Source of the DNA: Nannobrachium achirus
Lineage: Eukaryota > Chordata > Actinopteri > Myctophiformes > Myctophidae
DNA: 64,000 nt
Direction: 5' to 3'
NCBI GenBank assembly: GCA_963921795.1
Contig: OY997639.1
Location: forward strand, 61,527,894 to 61,591,893
Shown one piece after another: positions 29,626-42,845 of the stretch; position 1 is the first letter of the stretch; each line of letters starts with the position of its first letter. Under the pieces are notes generated by a model. That model made no database searches and was not told the DNA's origin. It worked only from the letters and a program-made list of their open reading frames with translations. The translations under genes and the position numbers were made by a program.

Positions 29626-31187
29626 AGGGCGGCTTGCACCAACACGGTTTAAGCCTTAAACTGGTTTAAATCAAGGTTTATCTTTTAATCAGCTTGCACC
29701 AAACCTTAAATCTAGTTTTCATTAATCAGGTTTAGTTTTAAACCATCCTTTTAATCTTGGTTTGAATTTTCACTGTAAACCTGGATTACTGTTAATCCTG
29801 TTGCACCACTACTTTAAACTTTGATTTAAACATCAGTAAGGGATTAATTTTAAACCTGCTGTAGAGGTGGTTTAAATGCAAACATGCCATTGACATGAAT
29901 TGGGGTCCCCCTCCTGTGAGGGAAGCCCCACAGCAAGTAAACTGCAGACAGCGTTTCACAGCTGAAAACAAACATCTCATCACATCCTTGTAGTACTGTA
30001 CATCGGCTATTTTAAATTAGCGAACATTTAAATATTTACAGGGACATACAGACATTTGTCATGGAAGCTTGTGGACTTCCCAAGCAACATGGAGACGTTT
30101 TAATTTTCGAAATCGCTTCATAATTGACTCAAATGTGAATGTGATCAAAACTGTGGTCTTTTCTTGCTTCTAGCCGCGCATCGCCGCGCCGCACCGCACT
30201 GTAGCGTCCGAGCGTCACCGTCGTATGACGGGGAGCGTTATATTTTTGTTTTGTTTTGTTTTGGCTGCAGGCGCTCTTCTTAACATAGGCCTGCCCACAT
30301 TCTCCTAGAAGTGAATAAAAGAGTAACGCTAATGATATTAGGCTCAAGAGAATAGCATATTCCAGTTTGTTTATATCGAAATCCAAGATGGAGGACATTT
30401 AATCCATGAATTAATCACAGTTTATGGTTTTAATCACAGGTTAAGGGTTTAATCACAGATTTGTTAACACGTTGCAAGCCGCGGCAGAACCCTCTGAACA
30501 GAGGTAGCGCCGAAGAAATAAGCCATTTATTTACAAACATGTTTTAAAAAAACAAAGCCCACATGATAACAACACGTACTGGAGTGCTCGACACAGCGTA
30601 CATATTCATCCTGCAGAGGTCGGCGATCTTACTTTGGCGAGGCGGAGGGGAGATCAATTCCATTCGTTTACGTGCGGCGAAGCAGGGAAAGGAGCGATAG
30701 AGAAGCGGCGCCCGAACGTGATTGAAACCGCGATCCACGAACAGAGACAAAGACCAGCCATCTTGTTTGAGCTTCTTGCTGAGTTTCAACACTGGGGAGA
30801 GGATGAGGCTCCTCCTGGCCAGCCATCCATCCAGAATGTGAGTCAACGGCGTGGCCTGCTGGATATTAGGAGTATCACACCCAGCACCAGAAAATGACTG
30901 TCAGAGCATATTAACCCTTTCAGATCGCTCCAAAAAGACACAGAGAAGAATTTCCGATGTTTTTTTTTTTTTTATTATAATTTATATCAAAAGTCCGGGA
31001 ATAGACGGCGTGGCTGATGGGACCCAGTAGGAAGTCCGAGGGAGTACGGCCAGGCTTAGAAGGTGTTAAGCAATGCTTAAATTTAAGTGGTGCAACGCAC
31101 CTCGATTTAAAATAAAACCTAGATCAACAAACCCTTGATTAACCCTAAACTAAGATTTATTTAATCCCTCTTGGTGCAAGCCGCCCT
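29626..31187. mobile_element. Harbinger-like non-autonomous element, about 1.56 kb
   Basis: The left end AGGGCGGCTTGCACCA (29626-29641) and the right end TGGTGCAAGCCGCCCT (31172-31187) are perfect 16-bp inverted repeats. Both ends are followed by TTTAAA-rich subterminal motifs and a second GCACCA/TGGTGC pair. GGGCGG...TTGCACCA ends with TTAAA-rich flanks are typical of teleost PIF/Harbinger elements. The expected 3-bp target duplication is not clean. The middle (30470-30900) is GC-richer and unlike the ends, with a short frame at 30634-30897 (+) that I cannot identify. Confidence 0.7.
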
Positions 31188-31344
31188 TAATATCCTTAAA
31201 TATGGGGTGTCTGTCCCAAACGACCTCAGGGTGTGCAGTGAGTGCCAAGTGGCAATTTGATCAGACCAAGGGTTTCTGAGAACCAAAAAGAAACACAAAT
31301 GTCTGTCTGTCTCCGGAACACTGGAGGATGCACCATTACCAAGA

Positions 31345-31530
31345 TATTTTGGCTTTTTCTGACTTTATTGGTAGTGAACAATAGACTGACAGGAAATGGG
31401 GAGAGAGAGCGATGGGGAGTGACACACAGCAAAGGTCGTCGGGATCGAACTCGCGACACTTTGTGTGTTTGGGAGGGGTGTGGCCAGTCACCGGCATTCC
31501 TGATTGGCTAACCCAACCCATTCGCTCCAC
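31345..31530 (-). mobile_element. tRNA-derived SINE, copy 1
   Basis: On the minus strand it has a B-box GAGTTCGATCCC (plus strand 31441-31452) and a possible A-box TAGCCAATCAGG about 65 bp upstream. It continues with GACGACCTTTGCTGTGTGTC, a CTCTCTCTCCCCATTTCCTG segment and an AATAAAG tail. The same body is found on the plus strand at 49226-49405. The promoter boxes drive Pol III transcription in active copies. This one is probably an old insertion. Confidence 0.8.
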
Positions 31531-31909
31531 TGATTGGCAGTGACTTACAATCACACTATAATGCGTTATAACAGTGATTTTAATCAATTATAAAATTATT
31601 ATAATGTATAACAACTACAGTATGATGATTAAAATACACTGGGATCTTTGCCAAGACATGTGAGTGCTCAGAAATTAAAGTTAATATTTTTTATGATTGT
31701 TATAATACATTATGACTATGAGTGCTTATACTGTAAGTATAATTATACGTGCAGTATGTTTATAAAGCATTAACAAGAGCTTGTGAGTGTGACTAAACAA
31801 TATAACTACACCGGATCCATTGGAAGATTTTTCCATTTCCTGAAAGGTTTTGGACATACTGTAAAATGAACACTCATAAGCACATGTGGACAGACGCACA
31901 TGCCTGCAG

Positions 31910-32023
<114 letters not shown>

Positions 32024-32420
32024 GTTTTTTGGGCACACTCACGTAGCCTCAGCCTATCTGCTGCAGTGGTTGATAAGGCGACAGCAGAGCCGGTGGGGAG
32101 GGGTGGCAGATGAAGAGATTAGATGGAAAAGAGATGTGTTGATAGGACGATAGACAGATGAATGGAGAGGCAGTCTGAGACTACAAAAGAGAAGCTGACA
32201 CATGCATATGATGGTGCTCGTAGGAAGTGTGCACACGCAAACTCACAAAGGAGTCAGTCTTTGCCTCGAAAGCATGCACGCGCAGTTTGCGCACGCACGC
32301 ACAGACAGACAAACTTCTTCCTTGCGCACAGATGTCATGCACATTATTCTTAGATGTACGCTCAGACTCATGTGGACATTCCACTGACATTGACATATTA
32401 ACGAAAAAGGACATCCAAAG

Positions 32421-32606
<186 letters not shown>

Positions 32607-32796
32607 AGGAGAAGTTGAGACAGTATTCTCCTCGCTGTGGTTTGTACTTTGATGTCAAAGAAAGCCAGCAGGAACAGACAGAGCTTCTACAAGGAGGCTA
32701 GCCAGAGAATCACTGCAGACTGCTGACACAGACATGCGCGTACACACACACACACAGCTCTTTCTGCCATGCTCAACACACATTCACTCAGTCTTG

Positions 32797-32798
<2 letters not shown>

Positions 32799-32859
<61 letters not shown>
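32799..32859. repeat. (GT)n microsatellite, 61 bp
   Basis: An uninterrupted GT tract. Confidence 0.98.
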
Positions 32860-32860
<1 letters not shown>

Positions 32861-33082
32861 CTGTGTGTCACACAGGCACTCGCTCCCTCACTGTCTGCAG
32901 TTTGTCCACGATCACAAACACACGGGTGAGTAGTGGTGCTGTTGTGAGGACTTTGGACTGACGGTCATTGACACCATTCAGTCTAATCCCTCAATCTCAC
33001 CATGCATATGGAACCTTGAAGGACAAGCCTGCTGTTTACCAATTTAAACCCCAGCATCTGTATCCTGGGCAAAACCCTCGCA

Positions 33083-33139
33083 GAAAGTAGCCGATAGAAA
33101 AGTACATTGTATCTAAGCTTGTACATCTGCTACTTTTGC
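33083..33139. repeat. foldback hairpin family, diverged copy 7
   Basis: GAAAGTAGCCGATAGAAAAG faces TAAGCTTGTACATCTGCTAC, TTTTGC. The two arms have diverged, but both outer ends keep the family pattern. Confidence 0.65.
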
Positions 33140-33539
33140 TATTTTTTGAGCAGTGGTCACACTGTCTCCTAAGAGTCACTTTCTCCGTTCCTGGCTATGT
33201 CCACATGTCTGTAGCATGAGCTGCAATACCGCTGGTGACCAAGTGGCGCTGTTGCGTCACACACACTCATGGGACCCTGAAATGAACTTCTACACACGCG
33301 GCCACACACACACTCACGCGTGCACCACCGCTCACTTCAAACTTGGTTTGATTTTTGTATTTGAAATTTTGAATCATGAAAAGTAACGGTTTTGGACAAT
33401 ATAGTCGGTGGCGGGTGAAAATGTTTCTCTTGTATTACTTTTTTTGCCGAATGCTCACCTTCATTAAGTGCCAAAACCGAAAAAGTTCGGTTTTTTAAAA
33501 CGTATTAAGGAATGCCAAAACCGAATAAATTCGGTTTAA

Positions 33540-33595
33540 AAAAAAAAAAAAAAAAAAAAATTGAATTTTTTTTTGAATTTTTTTTTTTTTGGACC
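33540..33595. repeat. A-run and T-run
   Basis: About 21 A residues followed by two T-runs. Just upstream, GCCAAAACCGA..A..TTCGGTTT occurs twice (33470-33540), which is a small inverted and direct repeat cluster. Confidence 0.9.
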
Positions 33596-33670
33596 CCATC
33601 AAATCTAGTGAACATGATTTCAATCGCGATTTTGCATGTTCCACCCCCATACAACCCCCATACAACTCAG

Positions 33671-33700
33671 GTAGCAGACCTCCAAGCTCACAACAGTGTA
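33671..33700. repeat. foldback hairpin family, left half
   Basis: GTAGCAGACCTCCAAGCTCA, CAACAGTG is a diverged left arm without a partner. Confidence 0.55.
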
Positions 33701-33869
33701 AAACATAATGGCTATTATCTCAAGAATGCCTGAACGGATTTCCAATCGTTTTTTTTTGTTTGAAAGCTGTGAACAAACTGCACAAATCCACCCCAATGCA
33801 ATCCAGGATTGCATTGGATTTTTTAGAGCTCATTCTTCTTTTTTTTCCCATGCATGAGGTGTGCAAGGG

Positions 33870-34089
33870 TTAATCATGGCTAAGTTGACGAAAATAAGGC
33901 TTCTAAAATGCTTGGTAGCCAATAGCTAACTTCAAGCTAACTTCATCCTCTTCCTGTACATGCACAAAGGAAAGTGTCCAGGCAAGTCATGGCTGCAGGG
34001 CTTCTGCATATACCAGCATATCTCTATGGGATTATCTCTGGCACCTGGGGCACCCTCTAGTGGTGAACGGGTGGCACTAAAAGAGTTAA
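33870..34089. mobile_element. TTAA-flanked fragment related to 15437-16124
   Basis: TTAA at 33870-33873 and 34086-34089. The internal AGCTAACTTCAAGCTAACTT and TCTCTGGCAC...CTCTAGTGG segments and the end GGCACTAAAAGAGTTAA parallel the right half of 15437-16124. Confidence 0.5.
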
Positions 34090-35375
<1,286 letters not shown>

Positions 35376-35406
35376 CATGTATGTCTGTCCATGGAAGCTA
35401 TAAGCA

Positions 35407-35408
<2 letters not shown>

Positions 35409-35495
<87 letters not shown>
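35409..35495. repeat. (GT)n microsatellite, 87 bp, at the LINE 3' end
   Basis: It lies directly next to the 3' end of the minus-strand LINE fragment, separated from the previous GT tract by only 45 bp. Read on the minus strand it is a CA tail after the element. Confidence 0.97.
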
Positions 35496-35496
<1 letters not shown>

Positions 35497-35497
35497 A

Positions 35498-36050
35498 GGG
35501 AGGGGGTTGGGGGGCATTATGTCCAGTTCAACCAGCTGAGGTGGATCAGGTATTGGGGGGTTTGTATTTATTAAGGAGGCTAATGCCTTCTTGAATTTAG
35601 AGCCGGCACGATATCTCCTAGCCGAGGGCAGGACCTCCAAGCAGGTGCTAAGGTTATGAGTTGGGCCTCTCGCAATCTTTCCAGCTTTTTTTCACCGTCC
35701 CTGGTCGTAGAAATGCTGAAGGGCAGAGCACTGCACCCCACAGAGCTTAGACCCCAAGGTGGTTAGCCTCCGCAGCTTAGCCTTGTTGGACTCTGAGATC
35801 CCCCCGTTCCAAGAAAGGAAAGGGAAGGAGGCTTTCTATATGGCAGATGCAAAAGCAGCGAAGGATGAGGGGGGAAAACATCCATAATATCTCAGCCTCT
35901 GCAGGAGGTAGGTCCGCTGCTGGCACTTTGCGAAGATAGCCTGTGTATTGTCATTAAAGGTCAAACCACTGTCAATAATGGTCCCAAGATATTTGTAGCT
36001 GCTAACCCTCTGCACCACCTCACCATCGACTGTCAGCTGCAGAATCATAC
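35498..36050 (-). pseudogene. 3' fragment of a Rex1/L2-like LINE reverse transcriptase
   Basis: Minus-strand translation from 36048 gives VDGEVVQRVSSYKYLGTIID followed by QQRTYLLQRLRYYGC, the conserved segment downstream of the palm domain in CR1/L2/Rex-type LINEs. After a stop near 35836 the frame continues in pieces with SFPFLSWNGGISESNKAKLR, then LEVLPSARRYRAGSKFKKAL, the typical C-terminal RRYR...SKFKKA segment. The catalytic FADD core and everything upstream are absent, and in-frame stops are present, so it is a dead 5'-truncated copy, as LINE insertions usually are. The exact clade is uncertain. Confidence 0.82.
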
Positions 36051-36063
36051 TACAACGTCACAC

Positions 36064-36153
36064 AAAAGAATCAAAAGTAACAGATGTACAAGCTCGAAAT
36101 GTCAAGTGAAGTGGCACGTTTTGAGCTTGTACTGTAGATATGCTACTTTTGCT
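36064..36153. repeat. foldback hairpin family, copy 9
   Basis: CAAAAGTAACAGATGTACAA, GCTCGAAATGTC faces GGCACGTTTTGAGCTTGTAC, TGTAGATATGCTACTTTTG. It starts only about 15 bp from the LINE fragment. Confidence 0.8.
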
Positions 36154-36311
36154 ATACTTTTGCCGACAGACGATATAGTCGTTGTTGGGTGGAAAGTCTT
36201 GTAACTGTTACTTTTCAGGAAATTGAAAAAATAAACAATGGGTCCAATGTAGTTGTCATTTTAACACACGCTCTTGTTAATACTTTTCATTCATGAAATC
36301 CACAGACAGAC

Positions 36312-36960
36312 TTAAAGGACAACTTTAGTTTTTTACAACAAGGGTTCATATTTTAGATTGTAATTAAAGAATACTAGGGTAAAAAAATGGTTGCTATGGT
36401 AAACAGTTGGTTGCTAGGGTAAAAAAACATGGTTGCTATGGTAAACAGTTGGTTGCTAGGGTAAACAGTTGGTTGCTAGGGTAAAACCATGGTTGCTAAG
36501 GTGGTTGCTAACGTACACTAACAAACCAGCAACAACAGACTGTTGCCACAGCAACGTACACAAAGGTTTGTGTACACATGTGGTGTGATGTCATACTGAT
36601 GCGGAGATATGAGCAGGGCAAAGGTGTGACGTGTGACGTGTGACCGACCGACCGACTAAACTGCGACCTACGGTCGCAATAAAAGATGAGTGTTAAAACT
36701 ATTTCATTTACTTCTTTCTATTGTTTTAGAGATTCTTATTTCAGTGATTGGGGGCATGTGTACAAGTGGCTAAATATGTCATTTTACACAGAATAAGCCC
36801 ATTCCCAAGATACAACGCAACCTTTCATGGTTGGATGTGGTAAACGCGATAAAACAATAGAACGAAGCAAATGAAAACATTTTAACACTCACTTTTTCTT
36901 TTCTCTAATTACAATCTAAAATATGAACCCTTGTTGTAAAATACCAAAGTTGTCCTTTAA
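36312..36960. mobile_element. TTAA-flanked foldback MITE
   Basis: TTAA lies at both edges (36312-36315 and 36957-36960). The terminal arms (36312-36366 and 36906-36960) match at nearly all of about 52 positions, starting AGGACAACTTT and ending TTAGATTGTAATTA. A second inverted pair lies inside (36687-36730 against 36849-36893). The left gap between the two pairs holds Helitron-like copy D, while the right gap does not, so the right side shows the uninterrupted form. Confidence 0.85.
36374..36680 (-). mobile_element. Helitron-like element, copy D
   Basis: On the minus strand it starts ATTGCGACCGTAGGTCGCAG (hairpin at 36662-36678) and continues with the GGTCGGTCGGTCACAC and TGACATCACACCACATGTG blocks of copy B. 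It runs through the GCAACC minisatellite and ends CCCTAG at 36374, followed by T. Comparison with the mirror arm of the host MITE places both ends independently. The terminal stem-loop is missing. Confidence 0.6.
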
Positions 36961-37019
36961 CCACTGTCAAGCTGGCTTCCCTATTTTGGGCATGTCATTT
37001 TTGAGCGGTGGTCACACCG

Positions 37020-38483
<1,464 letters not shown>

Positions 38484-38940
38484 CAGGGGTGTCGCACCAG
38501 ATTCTGGGCCCTGGGTACAAGGATTCACTGCGTTATTTTGTGCTTTTAACTATTGAAAAATAGCAAAAATCATGAAAATTTGTGCAAGGTTTTTTGAAAA
38601 ACCTATGTTTCTATGTCAGTGGTGCTCAAACCTTTTCATGTGAAGGACCCCCAAAATGTATTTGGCCACAGACCCCCATCTCAAAATATTTAGTTCCAGG
38701 GACCCCCCAGAAGCAAAATGTGAGTTACAAACGTTTGCTTAAAAATACATATATTCAAAGACTTGCACACATTTTCACGACTTTCCAAAAATAGCAGATC
38801 TACAAGCTCGCAGCGCAGCACTCGGTGCCGCACTGTGAGCTTGTAGATCTGCTATTTTTCAATAGCTAAAGTATAAAATAATTCAGCCCTCCTCCACCTT
38901 GGGCCCTAGAAACTCAGTCCCACTTTCCTCCCCCCTGCTG
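38484..38940. mobile_element. hAT-like element related to 14651-15126
   Basis: It opens with CAGGGGTGTCGCACCAGATT, CTGGGCCCTGGGTAC and contains GGTGCTCAAACCTTTTCATG, the block AATATTTAGTTCCAGGGACC (the complement of the one near 14900), and CCACCTTGGGCCCTAG near the end. It is the same family as 14651-15126 in opposite orientation; the right terminus is degraded. A complete hairpin sits inside. Confidence 0.65.
38786..38861. repeat. foldback hairpin family, copy 11
   Basis: CCAAAAATAGCAGATCTACA, AGCTCGCAGCGCAGCAC faces GTGCCGCACTGTGAGCTTGT, AGATCTGCTATTTTT. The loop is about 4 nt. It sits at the matching place to the copy at 14758 in the related element, so the two may have amplified together. 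Confidence 0.9.
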
Positions 38941-39538
38941 CTTGTCATTGTTGGTCTCATTCTCTCCATCATGTCTCTCTCCATCAGGACTTTCTCCTGA
39001 GCATTCTCCGGGTGTTTCTCACCTCACTTTCACCCTCCTCGTTTCCCTCACACCTTTCATTCTCTCCACAGATCATTCCTCACTGTCACCTCTCTTTCAA
39101 GTTCAAGTTTGCCTCTCACTTCATTCTTTTTTCACCTCTCAATCTCGCCCGTCTGGTTCTTCCCCACAGTGTATTTTTCTTTCTCATCTCTCTCCACCTC
39201 GGCGTCTCTCCTTTTACCTCCCCTCTTTCATTCTTTCAACATCTTCATCGCTCTCTCCTCCATTTTGTACCCATTAAACTTCACATTTTCTTCCATTGTT
39301 TTGTGTTCCATCGTCTTGCTGCATTCCAAATCATTTTCTCTCCTTCTCTTCTCCCCGCTCTGGTGGCACTGCTCCTCTGTGTCTCATCCTACCCACAATG
39401 CATTGCCCCCCCCCCCCTTCTAGCCACGGCACAGTCAGCACGGGACAGGAAGAGTAAACGCCAAAGGGTCGCCATGGGGATACAGGAGCATCCATTTCCC
39501 CTTGTGAAGTCCGTCTGTCCTCCTGTGTGTGCGCGCGC

Positions 39539-39540
<2 letters not shown>
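38941..39540. other. pyrimidine-rich stretch, no gene
   Basis: Plus-strand CTCTC/TTTC-rich sequence with a C-run near 39408. A 235-codon open frame at 39012-39719 is almost all Ser, Leu, Phe and Pro and runs into the GT tract. I read it as low-complexity sequence, not protein coding. Confidence 0.65.

Positions 39541-39620
<80 letters not shown>
39541..39620. repeat. (GT)n microsatellite, 80 bp
   Basis: An uninterrupted GT tract. Confidence 0.98.
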
Positions 39621-39621
<1 letters not shown>

Positions 39622-39813
39622 TCGTTCTCCTGCTGTACGTCTTTGTGGAGACCAATTGTCCACAGAACAATAGGAAAATCTGTGGTGGAAATTGTGGACC
39701 TTTTACTAGCCGTCGCTAAGGGCAGTGTGTTGTTAAGTGCTAAGGCTGTGCATGTAGCAGTGTTTAGGTGTTAGGGATGGCATTTAGTCCATAGAAATCT
39801 TTCAAAGGTTCTC

Positions 39814-39817
<4 letters not shown>

Positions 39818-39857
<40 letters not shown>
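39818..39857. repeat. (GT)n microsatellite, 40 bp
   Basis: An uninterrupted GT tract, followed at 40024-40085 by a CCCTCCCT pyrimidine run. Confidence 0.97.
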
Positions 39858-39859
<2 letters not shown>

Positions 39860-41343
39860 GTGGGTGCGTGTGCATTAAAAAATACACAGCACTGGAGTCT
39901 GTGCGGCTGACCACAAGATCAAGTTGTTTACCGAGAGTGTAGGAAAGGAACGATACAATTTCCTGTGATTATTTTTGACCTCCCTCTGTCTCTCTCTCCC
40001 TTCCGTCTTTTTCTCTCTGTGCCACCCCCCCCCCCCCTCCCCTCCCTCCCTCCCTCTCCCTCTCCCTCCCTCTCCCTCCTCTTCTCTTCTGCTTTCACCT
40101 TGCTTTGACATGGCAACAATGGCTTTGCTGGCAAATGTACAGTCCATGGTCAAGTGGTGCACTTAACACCCAGTCAGCCTCTGTAGTTGGAACAAACAAG
40201 TTAATTAGCTGGATCACCAGGACGCGCCGTCCCTCAGCATGCGTTTGCTTGCAACGCGCTTGTCGACCGCCTGACCGTGGCCCGTCTTTGACATTACACT
40301 GGCGAGTCCCTCTACGATTGAAATGTTCAAAGCGTAGGTTGTTCACCTAGTATGTGTTTACATAAAAGGTTGTTTATTTGTAGCATTGTTTGCCTTTTGG
40401 GTCAATAATTGACTTGCAGTGAGCAAGCAGGAAGAGGTTCAGTGTCTTTACCCCAGGACAGGTAGCTGCTGATAGGACACATTTAACCACTTAGGAAAAT
40501 ACTAACATTTTTGAACATTTTAGGGATTCCAGCTGAATTGATTAAACCACAACGACAACTAGACCCTACCTGTACCACTACAGGCTGTACCAGGGACATG
40601 CTGGGCCCCTGATTCAGCCCAGGAAAAGGAGTTGGAGAGGCCCTCATTGCGCGCTATAGAGAGAGATCTCTCTATAGCGTAGCGCTGCTGCTACTCAAAG
40701 ATTTGCCATTTCAGATCATGACAAGTGACAAGGTTTCTGCTCGACAGTGACGATTTACTTTGTTGGCCGCCCAGCCCCCAAAATGGAACGACGGCCAACA
40801 TTTTATTTTTTATGTTTTCCTAATGGCCGGCCTGGACAGGCCGGGAATGAACCGGCCGTTCGGGAGTTGTCCCGCTTTTCCAAATGGCCAGCACGTCCCT
40901 GGGCTGTACTGACTCACAGACTGAGGAGGTTTGACCTCTGAATAGCAACTGTCTTTTAAAATATTTGGTAACAGTAAAATACGTTTTGAACAGACACAGT
41001 CACTCAGACAGACAAGACGAGACAAGGATTAGTCACCGTCACGCAATACAGAGAAGGCCAACACTTTTTTAAGCCAACAAAACATGCAGGATTCTACTTT
41101 GATAATTGGGGTCAGAGCCAGAGAGAGGCAGCTTTTTAAATTCCAGTGGGGTGGCCACATCCATCATTCAGGCATCAGCACGCCAGGCCTGGCCCTGCAT
41201 CACTCACTCTGGGATTTATTAGTCAGTTCTGAGGCTAGAGGGTGAGAGGTTACATGGTGTTAGCATTCATCAATGGAGAAGCCTAAAGTGGTTATGTTTG
41301 CTAATTTCCAAATGTATGCTCTGTCGCATAGGGGTGTCGCACG
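39858..41343. other. intergenic, with one small perfect palindrome
   Basis: Mostly unique. At 40652-40679 the 13-bp arms CGCTATAGAGAGA and TCTCTCTATAGCG are exact complements around GA. The stretch 40760-40900, rich in GGCCGGCC and ending GGCCAGCACGTCCCTGG, may be an old unidentified repeat. No exon was seen. Confidence 0.5.
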
Positions 41344-41423
41344 TTGAAAATAGACAACCTGTAAGCCCACAACGTGTTGCATCAGTGACGCGTTGTGGGG
41401 CTTGTAGGTCGGCTATTCTCAAC
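41344..41423. repeat. foldback hairpin family, copy 12
   Basis: GTTGAAAATAGACAACCTGT, AAGCCCACAACGTGTTGC faces GACGCGTTGTGGGGCTTGTA, GGTCGGCTATTCTCAAC. Paired changes in the two arms (GCCCAC against GTGGGGC) keep part of the stem. Confidence 0.85.
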
Positions 41424-41747
41424 ATGCGGCTTTAGTGTGGACAGTGGAGCTCAAACTGTCAGGAATCATTGTCAGCAACTGAGACTGGAGCTGCCTGGGG
41501 GGCCAAGGCTTAAAAATACAAATCACACTCACATTACAAGCACATTCGGTTAAGCACACACATGATGCGTACTACAGGCATACAAAGATGCAAGCACACA
41601 TGCATACAAATGGACCTACATTGTGACGCTGCTCTGCATACAAAGACACATAAAATCAGCCTGTGGACAATCGTATCTACAGTACAGGCTGTACAGCACT
41701 CTCTGCATGTGTCCAAACACATAACCTAACTGCCCTAACGTGGCTGG

Positions 41748-41766
41748 CACACACACACACACACGC

Positions 41767-41824
<58 letters not shown>

Positions 41825-41830
41825 GCACAC
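41748..41830. repeat. (CA)n microsatellite, interrupted
   Basis: A CA tract with two GCACAC interruptions near the start and a GCGC end. Confidence 0.95.
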
Positions 41831-42000
41831 GCCACCTCCCATCAGCCTGGTTGATAACATGGCCACTATTGCCGGCAGCCCAGCCTGAATGCCCCCCCAG
41901 GGCCCGTCTACCATCTCTCATCACCATTAAGCTACAGTAGCATTGAGGAGACAGTGGTAGAACCAGACCATACAGTACAGTAGACAGGGTCACTTTGGCT

Positions 42001-42726
42001 ACGTTCAGACTGAGAGCCCAAATCCAATGTTTGGCCTATCCAGATTGGAATCAGTTTGTTTTTTATCAGGTCTGAACCATAGACTGTAGAAAAATATGGA
42101 CGAAGCGAATCCATTGGTTTCTATGCAGCGCAAATGGCCCTTTCTACCCCTTGGAATGGGTGTCGCCATCATAGAATTGTAAAAGCATCAGAGATGCTAT
42201 TGGCTGCCAACGGTCACGTGCAACGCAGGGATACATGGGAGAATGTGGTCGGAGCCTCCCGAAATACAGCACACGAAGAAGAACACAGCCGGCTGGTATC
42301 AGTTTAGTTGGCCACGCCCCCCCGCAACGTTATAATTTATTTTAAAATACATTGGACCACATTTCGACAAAACGAATATGATGGTGATTGAAAGGCATTT
42401 TTTAACTAGCGATAGGAACCATACAGTATTCATGAAAATGTTAATTAAGGTTAGAAAACGAAAGGGGAAAATGAATGGGATCCAATGGTGGGAAATTCTT
42501 TTTGCGATCGGCCGGGGGGGAAAACAGCGCAACTAGCGGCCAATCATAGGAAGTTTTAGTTCCGTATTGGAGTCATTTTAAATCGGCAGAACTATGCCCC
42601 TGGTCTGAACAGCAAACAAACACGGAAACAGATGATTATAATTCAGATTTGAACTTCATTCATAGCTGGTTTGACATGCAATTCACATCTGATTTCTAAA
42701 GATGCGTTTCAGTCTGGACTCTCGGA
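42001..42726. mobile_element. CGTTCAGACTG-ended element, host of a nested insertion
   Basis: The left part CTACGTTCAGACTGAGAGCC, CAAATCCAATGTTTGGCC has a partial inverted partner at the right, GCGTTTCAGTCTGGACTCTC. A second copy of the left part lies at 62920-63060. It is interrupted by the element at 42078-42601. Confidence 0.6.
42069..42610. mobile_element. nested element with 9-bp direct repeats
   Basis: The segment 42078-42601 starts CATAGACTGTAGAAAAATAT and has a CTATG near its right end. It is flanked by GGTCTGAAC on both sides (42069-42077 and 42602-42610). CATAGACTGTA...AATATGGACG starts are common in teleost MITEs. 524 bp, no coding capacity. Confidence 0.7.
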
Positions 42727-42767
42727 CAATGAAGGTCGATTTATTCTTGGCCGTATGAGACAGTGTT

Positions 42768-42845
42768 GCGGGACAAATCTACAAGCTTGCAATGCTCCTC
42801 CATCGTGACCCTTTGTGAGGCTGTAGATCTGATATTTTCTGCGAG
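42768..42845. repeat. foldback hairpin family, diverged copy 13
   Basis: GACAAATCTACAAGCTTGCA, ATG faces CTTTGTGAGGCTGTAGATCT, GATATTTTC. The inner arms are diverged. Confidence 0.65.

Noticed and set aside
30634..30897. An 87-codon frame as a real gene
   Set aside because: It lies inside a transposon, has no recognised domain and overlaps an equally open antisense frame. It is kept only as an observation.
35836..36048. A separate small host gene encoding the YKYLGTIID peptide
   Set aside because: The sequence is a LINE reverse transcriptase segment, continued downstream by other LINE pieces broken by stops.
39012..39719. A 235-codon plus-strand open frame
   Set aside because: Composition is almost only Ser, Leu, Phe and Pro, and then Cys-Val from the GT tract. 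It is pyrimidine-rich low-complexity DNA.
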